Position numbers and translations under genes: made by a program
Origin: Streptomyces pyxinae
Lineage (GTDB): Bacteria; Actinomycetota; Actinomycetes; Streptomycetales; Streptomycetaceae
Assembly: GCF_024756275.1 (NCBI RefSeq)
Contig: NZ_JANUGQ010000024.1
Coordinates: forward strand, 45,652 to 109,651
Direction of reading: 5' to 3'
Length of the DNA: 64,000 nt
Shown: piece after piece, positions 26,476-35,494 of the stretch
Position numbering within the stretch: the stretch's first letter is position 1
Layout of the letters: each line of letters opens with the position of its first letter
Notes under the pieces: generated by a model
The model's input: only the letters and a program-made list of their open reading frames with translations
Databases searched by the model: none
Told to the model about the DNA's origin: nothing

Positions 26476-26640
26476 CCGACGGCAGCGGCCGGCCGTGGCA
26501 CGGAAAGAAACCACCGCACCCGACCGGCTCGACACTGACCACCGACGGCAGCGGCCGGCCGTGGCACGGGAAGACACCACCACGCCCGACCGGCTCGACA
26601 CTGACCGCCGACGGCGGTCGTCAGTCGTGGCGAGGGAAGC
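26476..26640. repeat. 66-bp tandem repeat behind mmsA
   Basis: CCGACGGCAGCGGCCGG recurs at 26476, 26542 and, truncated and diverged, at 26608, giving an exact 66-base (22-codon) period. The third copy overlaps the last codons and stop of the mmsA gene, and copies 1 and 2 lie just downstream. The two full copies differ at only a few positions. Confidence 0.85.
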
Positions 26641-28123
26641 CGAGGTCCACGCCGGCCGGGGCCTCGGCGGGGTCGGGCCAGCGGGTGGTGACGACCTTGC
26701 CCCGGGTGTAGAAGTGCACCCCGTCGTTGCCGTAGATGTGGTGGTCCCCGAAGAGCGAGTCCTTCCAGCCGCCGAAGGAGTGGTAGCCCACCGGCACCGG
26801 GATCGGCACATTGACGCCGACCATCCCGGCCTGGACCTCCAGCTGGAAGCGGCGGGCCGCGCCGCCGTCCCGGGTGAAGACGGCGGTGCCGTTGCCGAAC
26901 GGCGAGGCGTTGATGAGGGCGAGCCCCTCCTCGTAGGTCTCGGCCCGCAGCACGCAGAGCACCGGGCCGAAGATCTCGTCCCGGTAGGCGTCCGCCTCGG
27001 GGGAGACCCTGTCCAGCAGCGAGAGACCGATCCAGTGGCCGTTCTCGTACCCCTCGACCGTGTGGCCGGTGCCGTCGAGCACCACCTCGGCGCCCTGGGC
27101 GGCGGCACCCGTGACATAGGAGGCGACCTTGTCCCGGTGGGCGGCGGTGATCAGCGGGCCCATCTCGGAGGCCGGGTCGTCGCCGGGACCGATGACGATC
27201 TTCTCGGCCCGCTCGCGGATCCTCGCCACCAGCTCGTCGCCGGTGGATCCGACCGCGACCACCGCCGAGATCGCCATGCAGCGCTCGCCGGCGGAGCCGT
27301 ACGCCGCCGACACGGCCGCGTCGGCGGCGGCGTCCAGGTCGGCGTCCGGGAGGACCAGCATGTGGTTCTTGGCGCCGCCCAGCGCCTGCACCCGCTTGCC
27401 GTTGGCGGAGGCGGTGGCGTGGATGTACCGGGCGATCGGGGTGGAGCCGACGAACGAGACGGCGGCCACGTCCGGGTGGGCGAGCAGCGCGTCCACCGCC
27501 ACCTTGTCGCCGTGCACCACGTTCAGCACGCCGTCCGGCAGCCCCGCCTCGGCGGCCAGCGCGGCCAGCAGGTTGGCGGCGGACGGGTCCTTCTCGCTGG
27601 GCTTGAGGACGAAGGTGTTGCCGCAGGCGATGGCGAGCGGGAACATCCACATCGGCACCATGGCCGGGAAGTTGAACGGGGTGATCCCGGCGACCACGCC
27701 GAGCGGCTGGCGGATGGCGGCCACGTCCACCCGGCTGGCGACCTGGGTGGACAGCTCGCCCTTCAGCTGGGTGGTGATCCCGCAGGCCAGCTCCACGATC
27801 TCCAGGCCGCGCGCGACCTCGCCGAGCGCGTCCGAGTGGACCTTACCGTGCTCGGCCGTGATCAGCGCGGCGATCTCGTCGCGCCGGGCGTCCAGCAGGG
27901 CGCGGTAGCGGAAGAGCACGGCGGTGCGCCGGGCCAGCGAGGAGGTCCCCCAGGTGGCGTACGCGGCCCTGGCGGTGGCGACCGCGCCGTCCACCTCCTC
28001 GGCGGAGGCGAGGGCCACCCGGGTCGTGACGACGCCGGTCGCCGGGTCGGTGACCGGGCCCCACTCGCCCGACGTGCCCTCGACGGTCTTGCCACCGATC
28101 CAGTGGTGGACGGTCTTCGTCAT
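26621..28123 (-). CDS. mmsA: methylmalonate-semialdehyde dehydrogenase (CoA-acylating)
   Basis: 500 residues from ATG 28123, with AAGGAG nine bases upstream. It oxidises malonate or methylmalonate semialdehyde to acetyl- or propionyl-CoA, the last step of myo-inositol (iolA) and valine catabolism. The aldehyde dehydrogenase fold shows PFNFPAMVPMWMFP, the nucleotide loop FVGSTPIARYIH and catalytic Cys282 in GSAGERCMAIS. The phrase GERCMA and the lack of the Glu general base are typical of the CoA-acylating branch. It is the most distal gene of the minus-strand inositol locus, next to iolD, so here it probably plays the IolA role. Confidence 0.95.
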   Translation of the reverse strand: MTKTVHHWIGGKTVEGTSGEWGPVTDPATGVVTTRVALASAEEVDGAVATARAAYATWGTSSLARRTAVLFRYRALLDARRDEIAALITAEHGKVHSDALGEVARGLEIVELACGITTQLKGELSTQVASRVDVAAIRQPLGVVAGITPFNFPAMVPMWMFPLAIACGNTFVLKPSEKDPSAANLLAALAAEAGLPDGVLNVVHGDKVAVDALLAHPDVAAVSFVGSTPIARYIHATASANGKRVQALGGAKNHMLVLPDADLDAAADAAVSAAYGSAGERCMAISAVVAVGSTGDELVARIRERAEKIVIGPGDDPASEMGPLITAAHRDKVASYVTGAAAQGAEVVLDGTGHTVEGYENGHWIGLSLLDRVSPEADAYRDEIFGPVLCVLRAETYEEGLALINASPFGNGTAVFTRDGGAARRFQLEVQAGMVGVNVPIPVPVGYHSFGGWKDSLFGDHHIYGNDGVHFYTRGKVVTTRWPDPAEAPAGVDLGFPRHD

Positions 28124-28228
28124 GGCGGACAGCTCCTTCGCGTCCTTCGCGGCCTGCGGTCGCGCAGGTGGTCTGCTGATGTGTTCACGCACCGGGCGCC
28201 GCGCGGGCGACCGTCCCGGTGCGGTGCC

Positions 28229-30139
28229 TCACAGATGGCGGCGGCGGGCCGCCACCCGGCGGTCGTACTCCTGCCGGGCCCGGACCGCCGGGGGGCGGGT
28301 CGCGGTCTCGGCCACCGGCACATCCCACCATGCCTGGGCACCCGGCGCGCCCGACACTGTGTCTGCCGTTGCGGTCTCGGTGTAGACACATGTGGGCACG
28401 GTGGAGGCGCGTGCTTCGGCGAGGGCTTCCCGCAGGTCACGGATGGTATGGGCGCGCAGCACCCGCATGCCGAGGGAGGCGGCGTTGGCGGCCAGGTCGA
28501 CCGGAAGCGGATCCCCGGTGAAGGTGGAGTCGGCGGCCCGGTGGCGGTAGGCGGTGCCGTACCGCTCCCCGCCGACCGTCTCGGAGAGCCCGCCGATGGA
28601 GGCGTATCCGTGGTTCTGCAGGATCACCAGCTTGACCGGCAGGTTCTCCTGGACGGCGGTGACCAGTTCGGTGGGGTTCATCAGATAGGTGCCGTCCCCC
28701 ACGAGCGCCCAGACCGGGCGTCCGGGAGCGGCGATCGCCACCCCGACGGCGGCGGGGATCTCGTAGCCCATGCAGGAGTAGCCGTACTCGACGTGGTACT
28801 GGTCCCCGGAGCGGGTGCGCCACAGCCGGTGCAGATCGCCGGGGAGCGAACCGGCCGCGTTGATCAGGATGTCGTCCCCGGTGACCAGGGTGTCGAGCAG
28901 GCCGAGCACCTGGGGCTGGGTGGGCCGGGCGGTCTCGTCGGCGGCCGTGTACGCGGCGGTCACCCGGGCCTCCCAGTCGGCCTTGAGCCCGGTGTACTCC
29001 TCCGGGTAGCCGGCCGGCACCCGGTGGCCGCGCAGCTCCCCGGTCAGCGTCTCCAGGGCGGTGCGGGCGTCGGCCACCAGCGGGTGGGCGGCGAGCTTGT
29101 GGGCGTCGAAGCCAGTGATGTTGACGTTGAGGAAGCGGACGGCGGGGTCCGCGAAGAGGGTGCCGGAGGCGGTGGTGAAGTCGGTGTACCGGGTGCCGAC
29201 ACCGATGACCAGATCGGCGGTGCGGGCGAGGTGGTTGGCGGCGGCGGTCCCGGTGTGGCCGATGCCGCCGAGGTCGGCCGGATGGTCGTACGGCAGCGCG
29301 CCCTTGCCCGCCTGGGTGGCGGCGACCGGGATGCCGGTGGCCTCCGCGAAGGCGCGCAGGGCCACTCCGGCTCCACTGTGCCGCACCCCGCCGCCGGCCA
29401 CCAGCAGCGGCCGGCGGGCGGCCCGTACCAGCCGTACCGCCTCGGCCGTCTCCCGGGGATCCGGGGCGGGGCGGCGGACGTGCCAGAGCCGCTCGGCGAA
29501 GAACTCCTCGGGCCAGTCGTACGCCTCCGCCTGCACGTCCTGCGGCAGGGCCAGCGTCACCGCCCCGGTGTCAGCCGGGTCGGCCAGTACCCGCATGGCG
29601 GCGAGGGCGGCCGGGATCAGCGCCTCGGGGCGGGTGATCCGGTCGAAGTAGCGGGAGACCGGCCGCAGGGTGTCATTGACCGACACGTCCCCGGCGTACG
29701 GCACTTCCAGCTGCTGGAGCACCGGGTCGGCCGGCCGGGTGGCGAAGGTGTCGCCGGGCAGCAGCAGGACCGGCAGCCGGTTGACGGTGGCGAGCGCCGC
29801 CCCGGTGACCAGATTGGTGGCACCCGGGCCGATGGAGGTGGTGACCGCGTGCGCGGAGAGCCGGCCGGTCTGCCGGGCGTGGCCGACGGCGGCGTGCACC
29901 ATCGCCTGTTCGTTGCGCCCCTGGAGGTACGGCATCTCCGGGCCGCTCTCCAGCAGCGCCTGGCCGATCCCGGCGACATTGCCGTGGCCGAAGATGCCCC
30001 AGGTGGCGGCGATGAGCCGGTGGCGGGCGCCGTCCCGCTCGGTGTACTGGCGGGCGAGAAAGGCGACCAGCGCCTGCGCGGTGGTGAGCCGCCGGGTGCG
30101 GGTGGTGCGCCCGGTGGCCGCGCCGGGGGTGCCGCTCAT
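28229..30139 (-). CDS. iolD: 3D-trihydroxycyclohexane-1,2-dione hydrolase
   Basis: 636 residues from ATG 30139 (AAGGGA upstream). An in-frame ATG at 30175 has a stronger GGAGGAG and would add 12 residues. This ThDP-dependent enzyme opens the inositol ring to 5-deoxy-glucuronate. The core starts RLTTAQALVAFLARQYTERDG and GTWGIFGHGNVAGIGQAL, almost diagnostic of IolD. The ThDP glutamate lies in GRNEQAMVHAAVG and the diphosphate/Mg site in VGDGTYLMNPTELVTA-NHGYASIGG. Length matches Bacillus IolD (about 637). It sits between iolB and mmsA; the long leader upstream is repeat-rich. Confidence 0.95.
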   Translation of the reverse strand: MSGTPGAATGRTTRTRRLTTAQALVAFLARQYTERDGARHRLIAATWGIFGHGNVAGIGQALLESGPEMPYLQGRNEQAMVHAAVGHARQTGRLSAHAVTTSIGPGATNLVTGAALATVNRLPVLLLPGDTFATRPADPVLQQLEVPYAGDVSVNDTLRPVSRYFDRITRPEALIPAALAAMRVLADPADTGAVTLALPQDVQAEAYDWPEEFFAERLWHVRRPAPDPRETAEAVRLVRAARRPLLVAGGGVRHSGAGVALRAFAEATGIPVAATQAGKGALPYDHPADLGGIGHTGTAAANHLARTADLVIGVGTRYTDFTTASGTLFADPAVRFLNVNITGFDAHKLAAHPLVADARTALETLTGELRGHRVPAGYPEEYTGLKADWEARVTAAYTAADETARPTQPQVLGLLDTLVTGDDILINAAGSLPGDLHRLWRTRSGDQYHVEYGYSCMGYEIPAAVGVAIAAPGRPVWALVGDGTYLMNPTELVTAVQENLPVKLVILQNHGYASIGGLSETVGGERYGTAYRHRAADSTFTGDPLPVDLAANAASLGMRVLRAHTIRDLREALAEARASTVPTCVYTETATADTVSGAPGAQAWWDVPVAETATRPPAVRARQEYDRRVAARRRHL

Positions 30140-30497
30140 GGGTGTCCCTTCGGTCATGGGGGCCTTGTCCGTCATGGGTGGCTCCTCCGGCGTCGGTGGC
30201 ATGGGGGGCTTCTCCGGCTTGGTGCCTTCTCCGGTATCGGTGGCTCCTCCGGCATCGGCGCCCTCTCGGTGATCGGTGTGCCCCGCCCCGGCTGTGCCTC
30301 TGTCCCGGCTGTGCCCTCGTGGGCCGCCGTCGTGGGCCGCCGCCCCGGCTGTGCCTCCGTGGGCCGCCGTCGTGGCCGGGCCTCCGTGGGTCTTCGTCAT
30401 GGCCGGGCTCCGGTGGGCCTCCTGGGCCGCCGTCGTCGCCGGGGGGCCGTGGTCTCGTGGGCCGACGGGGCTGCCGGGGGTCCGGGTGGCTCCGTGC
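30140..30497. other. repeat-rich spacer between iolB and iolD
   Basis: 358 bases in which CGGCTGTGCC and GTGGGCCGCCGTCGT recur several times. ATG codons preceded by purine-rich motifs occur at 30157, 30175 and 30202 in the iolD frame, so iolD may have a variable low-complexity N-terminus. A separate ATG at 30501 overlaps the iolB stop but its frame closes after about 34 codons. No other gene is supported. Confidence 0.6.
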
Positions 30498-31313
30498 TCA
30501 TCGGTAGCCCTCCGCCCGGTGGTCGGGGTGGAAGCGGATCCGCCACTCGCGCTCCTCCCCCGGGCCGGCCATGACGTTGAGGTAGTACATGGGGTGGCCG
30601 GGCTGGGCGATCGACGGGCCGTGCCAGCCGTCGGGGACGAGGACGGCGTCCCCGCTCCGGACCTCGGCGAGCAGGTCGGCACCGCCCGGCCGGGACGGCG
30701 AGATCCGCTGGTAGCCGAGACCCCCGCCGTCGATCTCGAAGTAGTAGATCTCCTCCAGCCGGGTCTCCTCGCCCGGCACCTGCTCATCGTGCTTGTGCGG
30801 CGGATAGGAGGACCAGTTGCCGCCCGGGGTCAGCACCTCGACGGCGATCAGCCGGTCACAGGCGAAGGCACCGGCGGCGGCGAAGTTGTGGACCCGCCGG
30901 GCACAGACGCCGCTGCCGCGCTCCTCCACCGGGACCTCCGGCGCGGGACCGTAGCGAGCGGGGAGTCGTCGCTCGCACCTCGCTCCTGCCAGGGCGAAGC
31001 GGCCTCCCGCGCCGGAGGAGATCCGGGCATGGGCGTCCCGGGGCAGATAGGCGAAGTCGGTGACACCCCCGAACACGTTCTCTCTGCCCCGGAGTTCGAA
31101 GGACACGCCATGCACCTGTACGGTACAACCGCCGTTGAGGGGAAGCACGATCCATTCACTGTCCCCGGTGTCCAGCTCCTGCCCACCCCCGGCGGCGAGT
31201 TCGAGCACCCGCAGCGCCGAGTGGTCCCAGCCGGCCCGCCCGGGGTCGATCCGCAGAGCGTACGGCCCCTCGGCCGCCGCACCCCCCGGCACGTACAACT
31301 GCCTTTCCTCCAT
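30498..31313 (-). CDS. iolB: 5-deoxy-glucuronate isomerase
   Basis: 271 residues from ATG 31313, with AAGGGGA upstream. It converts 5-deoxy-glucuronate to 2-deoxy-5-keto-gluconate in inositol catabolism. The double-cupin fold is recognisable by AGWDHSALRVLELAAG, FAYLPRDAHARI, and the metal-binding stretch NWSSYPPHKHDEQVPGEETRLEEIYYFEI, which is highly characteristic of IolB. PDGWHGPSIAQPGHPMYYLNVMAGP completes the second cupin. It lies between iolC/aldolase genes and iolD on the same strand with short spacing to the aldolase gene (20 bases), indicating one operon. Confidence 0.96.
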   Translation of the reverse strand: MEERQLYVPGGAAAEGPYALRIDPGRAGWDHSALRVLELAAGGGQELDTGDSEWIVLPLNGGCTVQVHGVSFELRGRENVFGGVTDFAYLPRDAHARISSGAGGRFALAGARCERRLPARYGPAPEVPVEERGSGVCARRVHNFAAAGAFACDRLIAVEVLTPGGNWSSYPPHKHDEQVPGEETRLEEIYYFEIDGGGLGYQRISPSRPGGADLLAEVRSGDAVLVPDGWHGPSIAQPGHPMYYLNVMAGPGEEREWRIRFHPDHRAEGYR

Positions 31314-31333
31314 GCGGCTTTCCCCTTCTCCTC

Positions 31334-32224
31334 TCACGGTCGGAGCAGGCTCACGGCGGTGTCGACCGCGCCCGTCACATCGCCGTCCGCCGGATAGAGC
31401 AGCGAGCGGCCCGCCACCAGCCCCTGGACGGTCGGCAACCGGAGCGCCCCGCGCCACTTCTCGTACGCCCGGTCCTGGTCCGCCCCGACATCGCCGCCGA
31501 GCAGTACGGCCGGCAGGGTGGACGTCGCCATCACCCGGGCCATGTCGTCGGGGTTCTCCGTGACCGGCACCTTCAGCCAGGTGTACGCGGAGGTCCCGCC
31601 GAGCCCCGAGGCTATGGCCAGCGAGCGGGTCACCGCCCCGGCGGACAGGTCGTTGCGCGGCTCTCCGTCCGGCCCGCGCACCGTCAGGAACGGTTCCACG
31701 AAGACCGGGAGCCGGTGCCCGGCCATGGCGTCGACGGTCCGGGCGGCGGTGTGCAGGGTGGCCAGCGAACCGGGATCGTCGTAGTCGATGCGCAGCAGCA
31801 GTTTGCCCGCGTCGAAGCCCATCCGGGCCAGGTCCTCGGGGCGGTGGCCGGTGAACCGGTCGTCCAGCTCGAAGGCCGCGCCGGCGAGCCCGCCCCGGTT
31901 CATGGAGCCCATCACCACCTTCTCCTCCAGGGCGCCGAGGAGCAGCAGGTCCTCCAGGATGTCGGCGGTGGCCAGCACCCCGTCGACGCCGGGCCGGGAG
32001 AGCGCCAGGCAGAGCCGTTCCAGCAGATCGAGGCGGTTGGCCATGGCGTAGGGCCGGCCGCCGACCCCGAGGGCGCCCCGGGCCGGGTGGTCGGCCGCGA
32101 CGATCATCAGCCGGCCGGAGGCACCCACCAGCGGGCGCCTGCGCCGCCGGGCCGCCGCCTCCGCGACGGCCTCCGGGTGACGGGTGCGCACCGCCACCAG
32201 CCGGGCCAGGTCGACGGCGGTCAC
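31334..32224 (-). CDS. Cgl0158-family (beta/alpha)8-barrel aldolase-like protein
   Basis: 296 residues from GTG 32224, overlapping the iolC stop by four bases (GTGA). This barrel protein is related to class I aldolases of the DeoC/LacD type and is conserved in actinobacterial inositol loci. It keeps LMIVAADHPARGALGVGG at the N-terminus, a barrel strand LLLRIDYDD, and KVPV (YTWLKVPVTEN), where the lysine is the likely Schiff-base residue. I infer that it replaces IolJ and cleaves 2-deoxy-5-keto-gluconate-6-phosphate made by the adjacent IolC. The family assignment is confident; the exact reaction is inferred from context. Confidence 0.88.
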   Translation of the reverse strand: MTAVDLARLVAVRTRHPEAVAEAAARRRRRPLVGASGRLMIVAADHPARGALGVGGRPYAMANRLDLLERLCLALSRPGVDGVLATADILEDLLLLGALEEKVVMGSMNRGGLAGAAFELDDRFTGHRPEDLARMGFDAGKLLLRIDYDDPGSLATLHTAARTVDAMAGHRLPVFVEPFLTVRGPDGEPRNDLSAGAVTRSLAIASGLGGTSAYTWLKVPVTENPDDMARVMATSTLPAVLLGGDVGADQDRAYEKWRGALRLPTVQGLVAGRSLLYPADGDVTGAVDTAVSLLRP

Positions 32225-33579
32225 CGCCGGGCGCCCTGCGGGGACGGCCGCTCGCCGGCCTCGTGGTCCGCCAGGGCCCGTTCGACCTCCGCCGGGGTCG
32301 GCATGGCGGAGGAGCAGGCGAGCCGGCCGGCCACCACCGCGCCGGCGGCATTGGCGTACCGGACGGTCCGCTCCAGCCCCCAGCCGGCCAGCAGCCCGTG
32401 GCAGAGGGCCCCGCCGAAGGCGTCTCCGGCGCCCAGCCCGTTGACCACCTCCACCTCCACCGGCGGCACATCGGCACTCGTGCCGTCCGCGCCGAGCGCG
32501 AGCACCCCCTCGGGGCCCCGCTTCACCACCGCCACCCGGACACCCGCCGCGAGCAGGGCGCGGGCGGCGGCGTACGGCTCCCGCTCCCCGGTGGCGATCT
32601 CGCACTCCGCCAGGTTGCCGACGGCGACCGTGGCGTACCGGAGCGCCTCGCGGTAGTGCGGCCGTGCCTCGCCGGGGGCCGCGCCGGTGGCGCCGGGCCA
32701 GAGCATGGAGCGCCAGTCGAGGTCGAAGACGGTGAGCCCCCGCCGGGCGCGGTGGGCCAGCGCGGTGAGGGTGGCCGTACGGCTGGGCTCGGCGGAGAGC
32801 CCGGTGCCGGTCATCCAGAAGACCCGGGCGGCGCCGATGGCGTCCAGGTCCAGTTCGTGCGGGTGGATCTCCAGATCGGGGGCGCCGGGGCGGCGGTAGA
32901 AGTACAGCGGGAAGTCGTCGGGCGGGAAGATCTCACAGAAGGTGAGCGGGGTCGGGTACGCCTCCACCGGCGTCACCCAGCGGTCGTCCACCCCGAACCG
33001 GCGCAGTTCCCGGTGGAGGTACGCGCCGAAGGGATCGCCCCCGGTACGGCTGACCAGCGCCACCCGCCGGCCGAGCCGGGCGGCGGCGACCGCCACATTG
33101 GCGGCCGAACCGCCGAGGAACCTGCCGAAGGTCTCGACCCGTTCCAGCGGCACACCCGTACGGAGCGGATAGAGGTCCACCCCGAGGCGCCCCATGGCGA
33201 TCAGGTCGTACGGGTCGGCCGATCCGGGCGGATCCGTCCGGCCGGTCGGCTCCACCCGACCGGCCGCCCCGGTCCGTTGGGAGTGGTCGGCGGGGTCGGT
33301 GTGGCCGGACTGCGCACCGTGGTCGGACTGTTCAGGCCGCCCGGCCCGGCCGGTCTGCTCGGTCCGCTCGGACTGTTCGAATTGGCCGGTGTGGTCGGTG
33401 TGGTCGGTGTGTGCACGCTGGCCGGTGTGGCCGGTCCGTTCAGGCCGGCCGGTCCGTTCGGACTGCTCGGACTGTTCGGGCCGGTCGCTCCGTTCGGATC
33501 GCTCCGGCCGCTCCGGCTGTTCGGCCCGCCCGGACCGATCGGTCCGGCCGGCCCCGGGCGTGCCGCCGCTCCGCGCCAT
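32221..33579 (-). CDS. iolC: 5-dehydro-2-deoxygluconokinase with repetitive N-terminal tail
   Basis: 452 residues from ATG 33579 (GGAG eight bases upstream); GTG 33594 is an equally plausible start. The PfkB kinase begins about residue 130 at YDLIAMGRLGVDLYPLRTG, then GGSAANVAVAAARLG and ends with the ATP/catalytic motif VVNGLGAGDAFGGAL. It phosphorylates 2-deoxy-5-keto-gluconate. The first 125 residues are a tail of Ser/Glu/Arg/Thr/Gly/His/Asp, made of short repeats such as PERSERSDRPEQSEQSERTG, absent from known IolC. It is first in the minus-strand operon, with a good promoter (TTGACA-N18-TAGACC) in front. Confidence 0.93.
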   Translation of the reverse strand: MARSGGTPGAGRTDRSGRAEQPERPERSERSDRPEQSEQSERTGRPERTGHTGQRAHTDHTDHTGQFEQSERTEQTGRAGRPEQSDHGAQSGHTDPADHSQRTGAAGRVEPTGRTDPPGSADPYDLIAMGRLGVDLYPLRTGVPLERVETFGRFLGGSAANVAVAAARLGRRVALVSRTGGDPFGAYLHRELRRFGVDDRWVTPVEAYPTPLTFCEIFPPDDFPLYFYRRPGAPDLEIHPHELDLDAIGAARVFWMTGTGLSAEPSRTATLTALAHRARRGLTVFDLDWRSMLWPGATGAAPGEARPHYREALRYATVAVGNLAECEIATGEREPYAAARALLAAGVRVAVVKRGPEGVLALGADGTSADVPPVEVEVVNGLGAGDAFGGALCHGLLAGWGLERTVRYANAAGAVVAGRLACSSAMPTPAEVERALADHEAGERPSPQGARR

Positions 33580-33749
33580 GGTGTCGGTCTCCACGCGTCC
33601 GCTCCCATCCGGCTGCCGCTTCGGTTGCCCGCCCGCACCTCAGGTACCGGTCCAGGTCTAGTCCTCCCCCGAGGAGGCTGTCAATGTTTTGTCCGGACAT
33701 ACGGACGAACCCTTGACGCTCTTCGCGGGTCCCGCCCAAGCTGGGCCGC
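33580..33749. promoter_or_regulatory. divergent iol promoter region with GntR-like palindrome
   Basis: On the minus strand TTGACA (33684-33679) and TAGACC are 18 bases apart, a good Streptomyces promoter for iolC. On the plus strand TTGACG (33713-33718) and CAAGCT (33737-33742) are 18 apart and would place initiation at the ATG of the iolE-like gene (33750), implying a leaderless mRNA. Between them lies TGTCCGGACA (33690-33699), a perfect palindrome of the form bound by GntR-family repressors. TCCTC-N4-GAGGA at about 33661-33674 is inside the iolC promoter spacer. Confidence 0.6.
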
Positions 33750-34718
33750 ATGACGCAGCCGCCGCCTTCGCCGCCTTCGCCGTTGTCGCCCTCGTCACCG
33801 CTCCGTCCGTCGCCGCCCGGCTCGCCGCTGTCCCGGATCCGGGTCGGCTCCGCCCCCGACTCCTGGGGTGTGTGGTTCCCGGAGGACCCTCGGCAAGTCC
33901 CCTGGCAGCGCTTTCTGGACGAGGTGGCACGGGCCGGATACGAGTGGATCGAGCTGGGTCCGTACGGCTATCTGCCCACCGATCCGGCCGTCCTGACCGA
34001 GGAGACCGCCCGGCGCGGGCTCCGGGTGTCGGCCGGCACCGTCTTCACCGGGCTGCACCACGGCGCCGCCGTGTGGGAGCGCACCTGGGCCCAGGTCGCC
34101 GACAACGCCGCGCTCGCCCGGGCGATGGGCGCCGAACACCTCGTGGTCATCCCGGCGTTCTGGCGGGACGACAAGACCGGCGCGGTGCTGGAGGACCGTA
34201 CCCTCACCCCGGAGCAGTGGCGGGCACTCACCTCCCTGACCGAGCGGCTGGGCCGGGAGGTGCGCGAGCGGTTCGGGCTGCGGATCGTGGTGCATCCGCA
34301 CGCCGACACCCATATCGACACCGAGGAGAACGTCACCCGCTTCCTCGACGCCACCGACCCCGACCTGGTGGCGCTCTGTCTGGACACCGGGCACTACGCC
34401 TACTGCGGCGGCGACAGCGTCAGGCTGATCGAGACCTACGGCGAGCGGATCGGCTACCTCCACCTGAAGCAGGTGGACCCCGAGGTCCTCGCCGGGGTCG
34501 TCGCGGCGGGCACCCCCTTCGGGCCGGCGGTGGCGCGGGGAGTGATGTGCGAGCCGCCGTCCGGGGTACCGGCCCTGGAACCGGTGCTCGCGGCCGCCGG
34601 GAAGCTGGACGTGGACCTCTTCGCCATCGTGGAGCAGGACATGTATCCCTGTCCGCCGGACAAGCCGTTCCCCATCGCCGAGCGCACCCGCCGCTTTCTG
34701 CGCTCCTGCGGCGCCTGA
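33750..34718 (+). CDS. IolE-like sugar phosphate isomerase/epimerase (TIM barrel)
   Basis: 322 residues from ATG 33750. After a Pro/Ser-rich start, the xylose-isomerase-like barrel begins RIRVGSAPDSWGVWFPEDPRQVPW, the IolE (2-keto-myo-inositol dehydratase) hallmark. Metal-site residues are visible in RIVVHPHADTHIDTEENV, LCLDTGHYAYCGGD and YLHLKQVD, plus a final Glu in IVEQDMYPCPPDKPFPIAERTRRFL. It is divergent from the iolC-iolA operon and shares its regulatory region, so it likely supplies the dehydration step. IolI/IolH-type isomerase activity is the alternative. No Shine-Dalgarno sequence is visible. Confidence 0.9.
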   Translation: MTQPPPSPPSPLSPSSPLRPSPPGSPLSRIRVGSAPDSWGVWFPEDPRQVPWQRFLDEVARAGYEWIELGPYGYLPTDPAVLTEETARRGLRVSAGTVFTGLHHGAAVWERTWAQVADNAALARAMGAEHLVVIPAFWRDDKTGAVLEDRTLTPEQWRALTSLTERLGREVRERFGLRIVVHPHADTHIDTEENVTRFLDATDPDLVALCLDTGHYAYCGGDSVRLIETYGERIGYLHLKQVDPEVLAGVVAAGTPFGPAVARGVMCEPPSGVPALEPVLAAAGKLDVDLFAIVEQDMYPCPPDKPFPIAERTRRFLRSCGA

Positions 34719-35152
34719 ACCGCCCGGACCCGGACCGCCGGATGCCCGGTGGCACCCCGGCCGGGAACGCCCCTTCCGGCGGGTCGATACCAGACCGAGA
34801 CCGGGCGTCAGGAGTAACGTTCCGTCACCGGGGGCAAGCGGGACGGGAGGGGGCGGCAACCTGTTCGGGTGCAACGTTTCAGCGCCCGGACCGGTCGCCC
34901 GGCCGGAGCGACCGGGCGTCAACTCCGCGCCGCTTGAGGGGATTTGCGTGTCACTTCGGTAACAGGAGTCTCATGGCTGTCACACATGTCTCCATTACGC
35001 GGGCTTTCGGTCACAGGCGCTCAACAGCCACCGCCTGTCGGTCACTCAGCGTCGCCCAGTGGGCACAGGGTCAGTGATCAACAGCGTTCACGCCGCGGCT
35101 CCCCCTACGGCCCTCTCGGGCCGCCGTCGCGGCGCTCGCACGGAGGTGCCAC
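34719..35152. other. intergenic region without recognised gene
   Basis: 434 bases. CGCCCGGACCGG...CCGGGCGTC around 34880-34920 can form a hairpin. Positions 34930-35060 are less GC-rich and contain GTCAC several times (34950, 34979, 35012, 35041), possible regulator sites for the small HTH gene downstream. A short open frame from 34944 overlaps the next gene and has no coding signature. Confidence 0.4.
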
Positions 35153-35347
35153 ATGACGGACAGAAGGCTCTGGTCCTACAAGGAGATCGCCGCCCACATC
35201 CGGGTGCAGCCGGACACGGTCAGGTCGTACCGCAAGCACGGCCTGCTCCCGCCGCCGGACCACGTCGAGAGCGGCAAGCCCTACTGGTACGCGGACACCA
35301 TCCGCACCTGGGTCGCCAACCGGCCGGGCAACCGGCGCCGAAGCTGA
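35153..35347 (+). CDS. small HTH DNA-binding protein (AlpA/MerR-like)
   Basis: 64 residues from ATG 35153, with GGAGGTG upstream. A single winged HTH: WSYKEIAAHIRVQPDTVRSYRKHGLLPPPD, followed by a wing SGKPYWYADTIRTWVANRPG. The form is that of excisionase/AlpA-type or truncated MerR proteins, with no effector domain. Such proteins occur as orphan regulators or xis-like factors; no integrase is near. It probably binds DNA as a regulator of nearby or unlinked genes. Confidence 0.8.
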   Translation: MTDRRLWSYKEIAAHIRVQPDTVRSYRKHGLLPPPDHVESGKPYWYADTIRTWVANRPGNRRRS

Positions 35348-35494
35348 TGCCCTCGGACCCCGCGGTTCCCCGAACCCCGTGATCCTCCCGATCGCGTGAT
35401 TCCCTCGATCCCTCACGCAGGACCCCCGGCCCCGTACCTCTGCGGTACGGGGCCGGCCCGCCTCCGGGCCCCGGTCGTCCCCGGGGCGGTCGTC

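Noticed and set aside
30499..30501. Start of iolD at the ATG overlapping the iolB stop
   Set aside because: That ATG is out of frame with iolD and its frame closes after about 34 codons.
24170..30574. Very long plus-strand frame (over 2,000 codons) across the hydrolase-ABC, mmsA and iolD genes
   Set aside because: It runs antisense through several genes with clear families; its length reflects GC bias, not coding.
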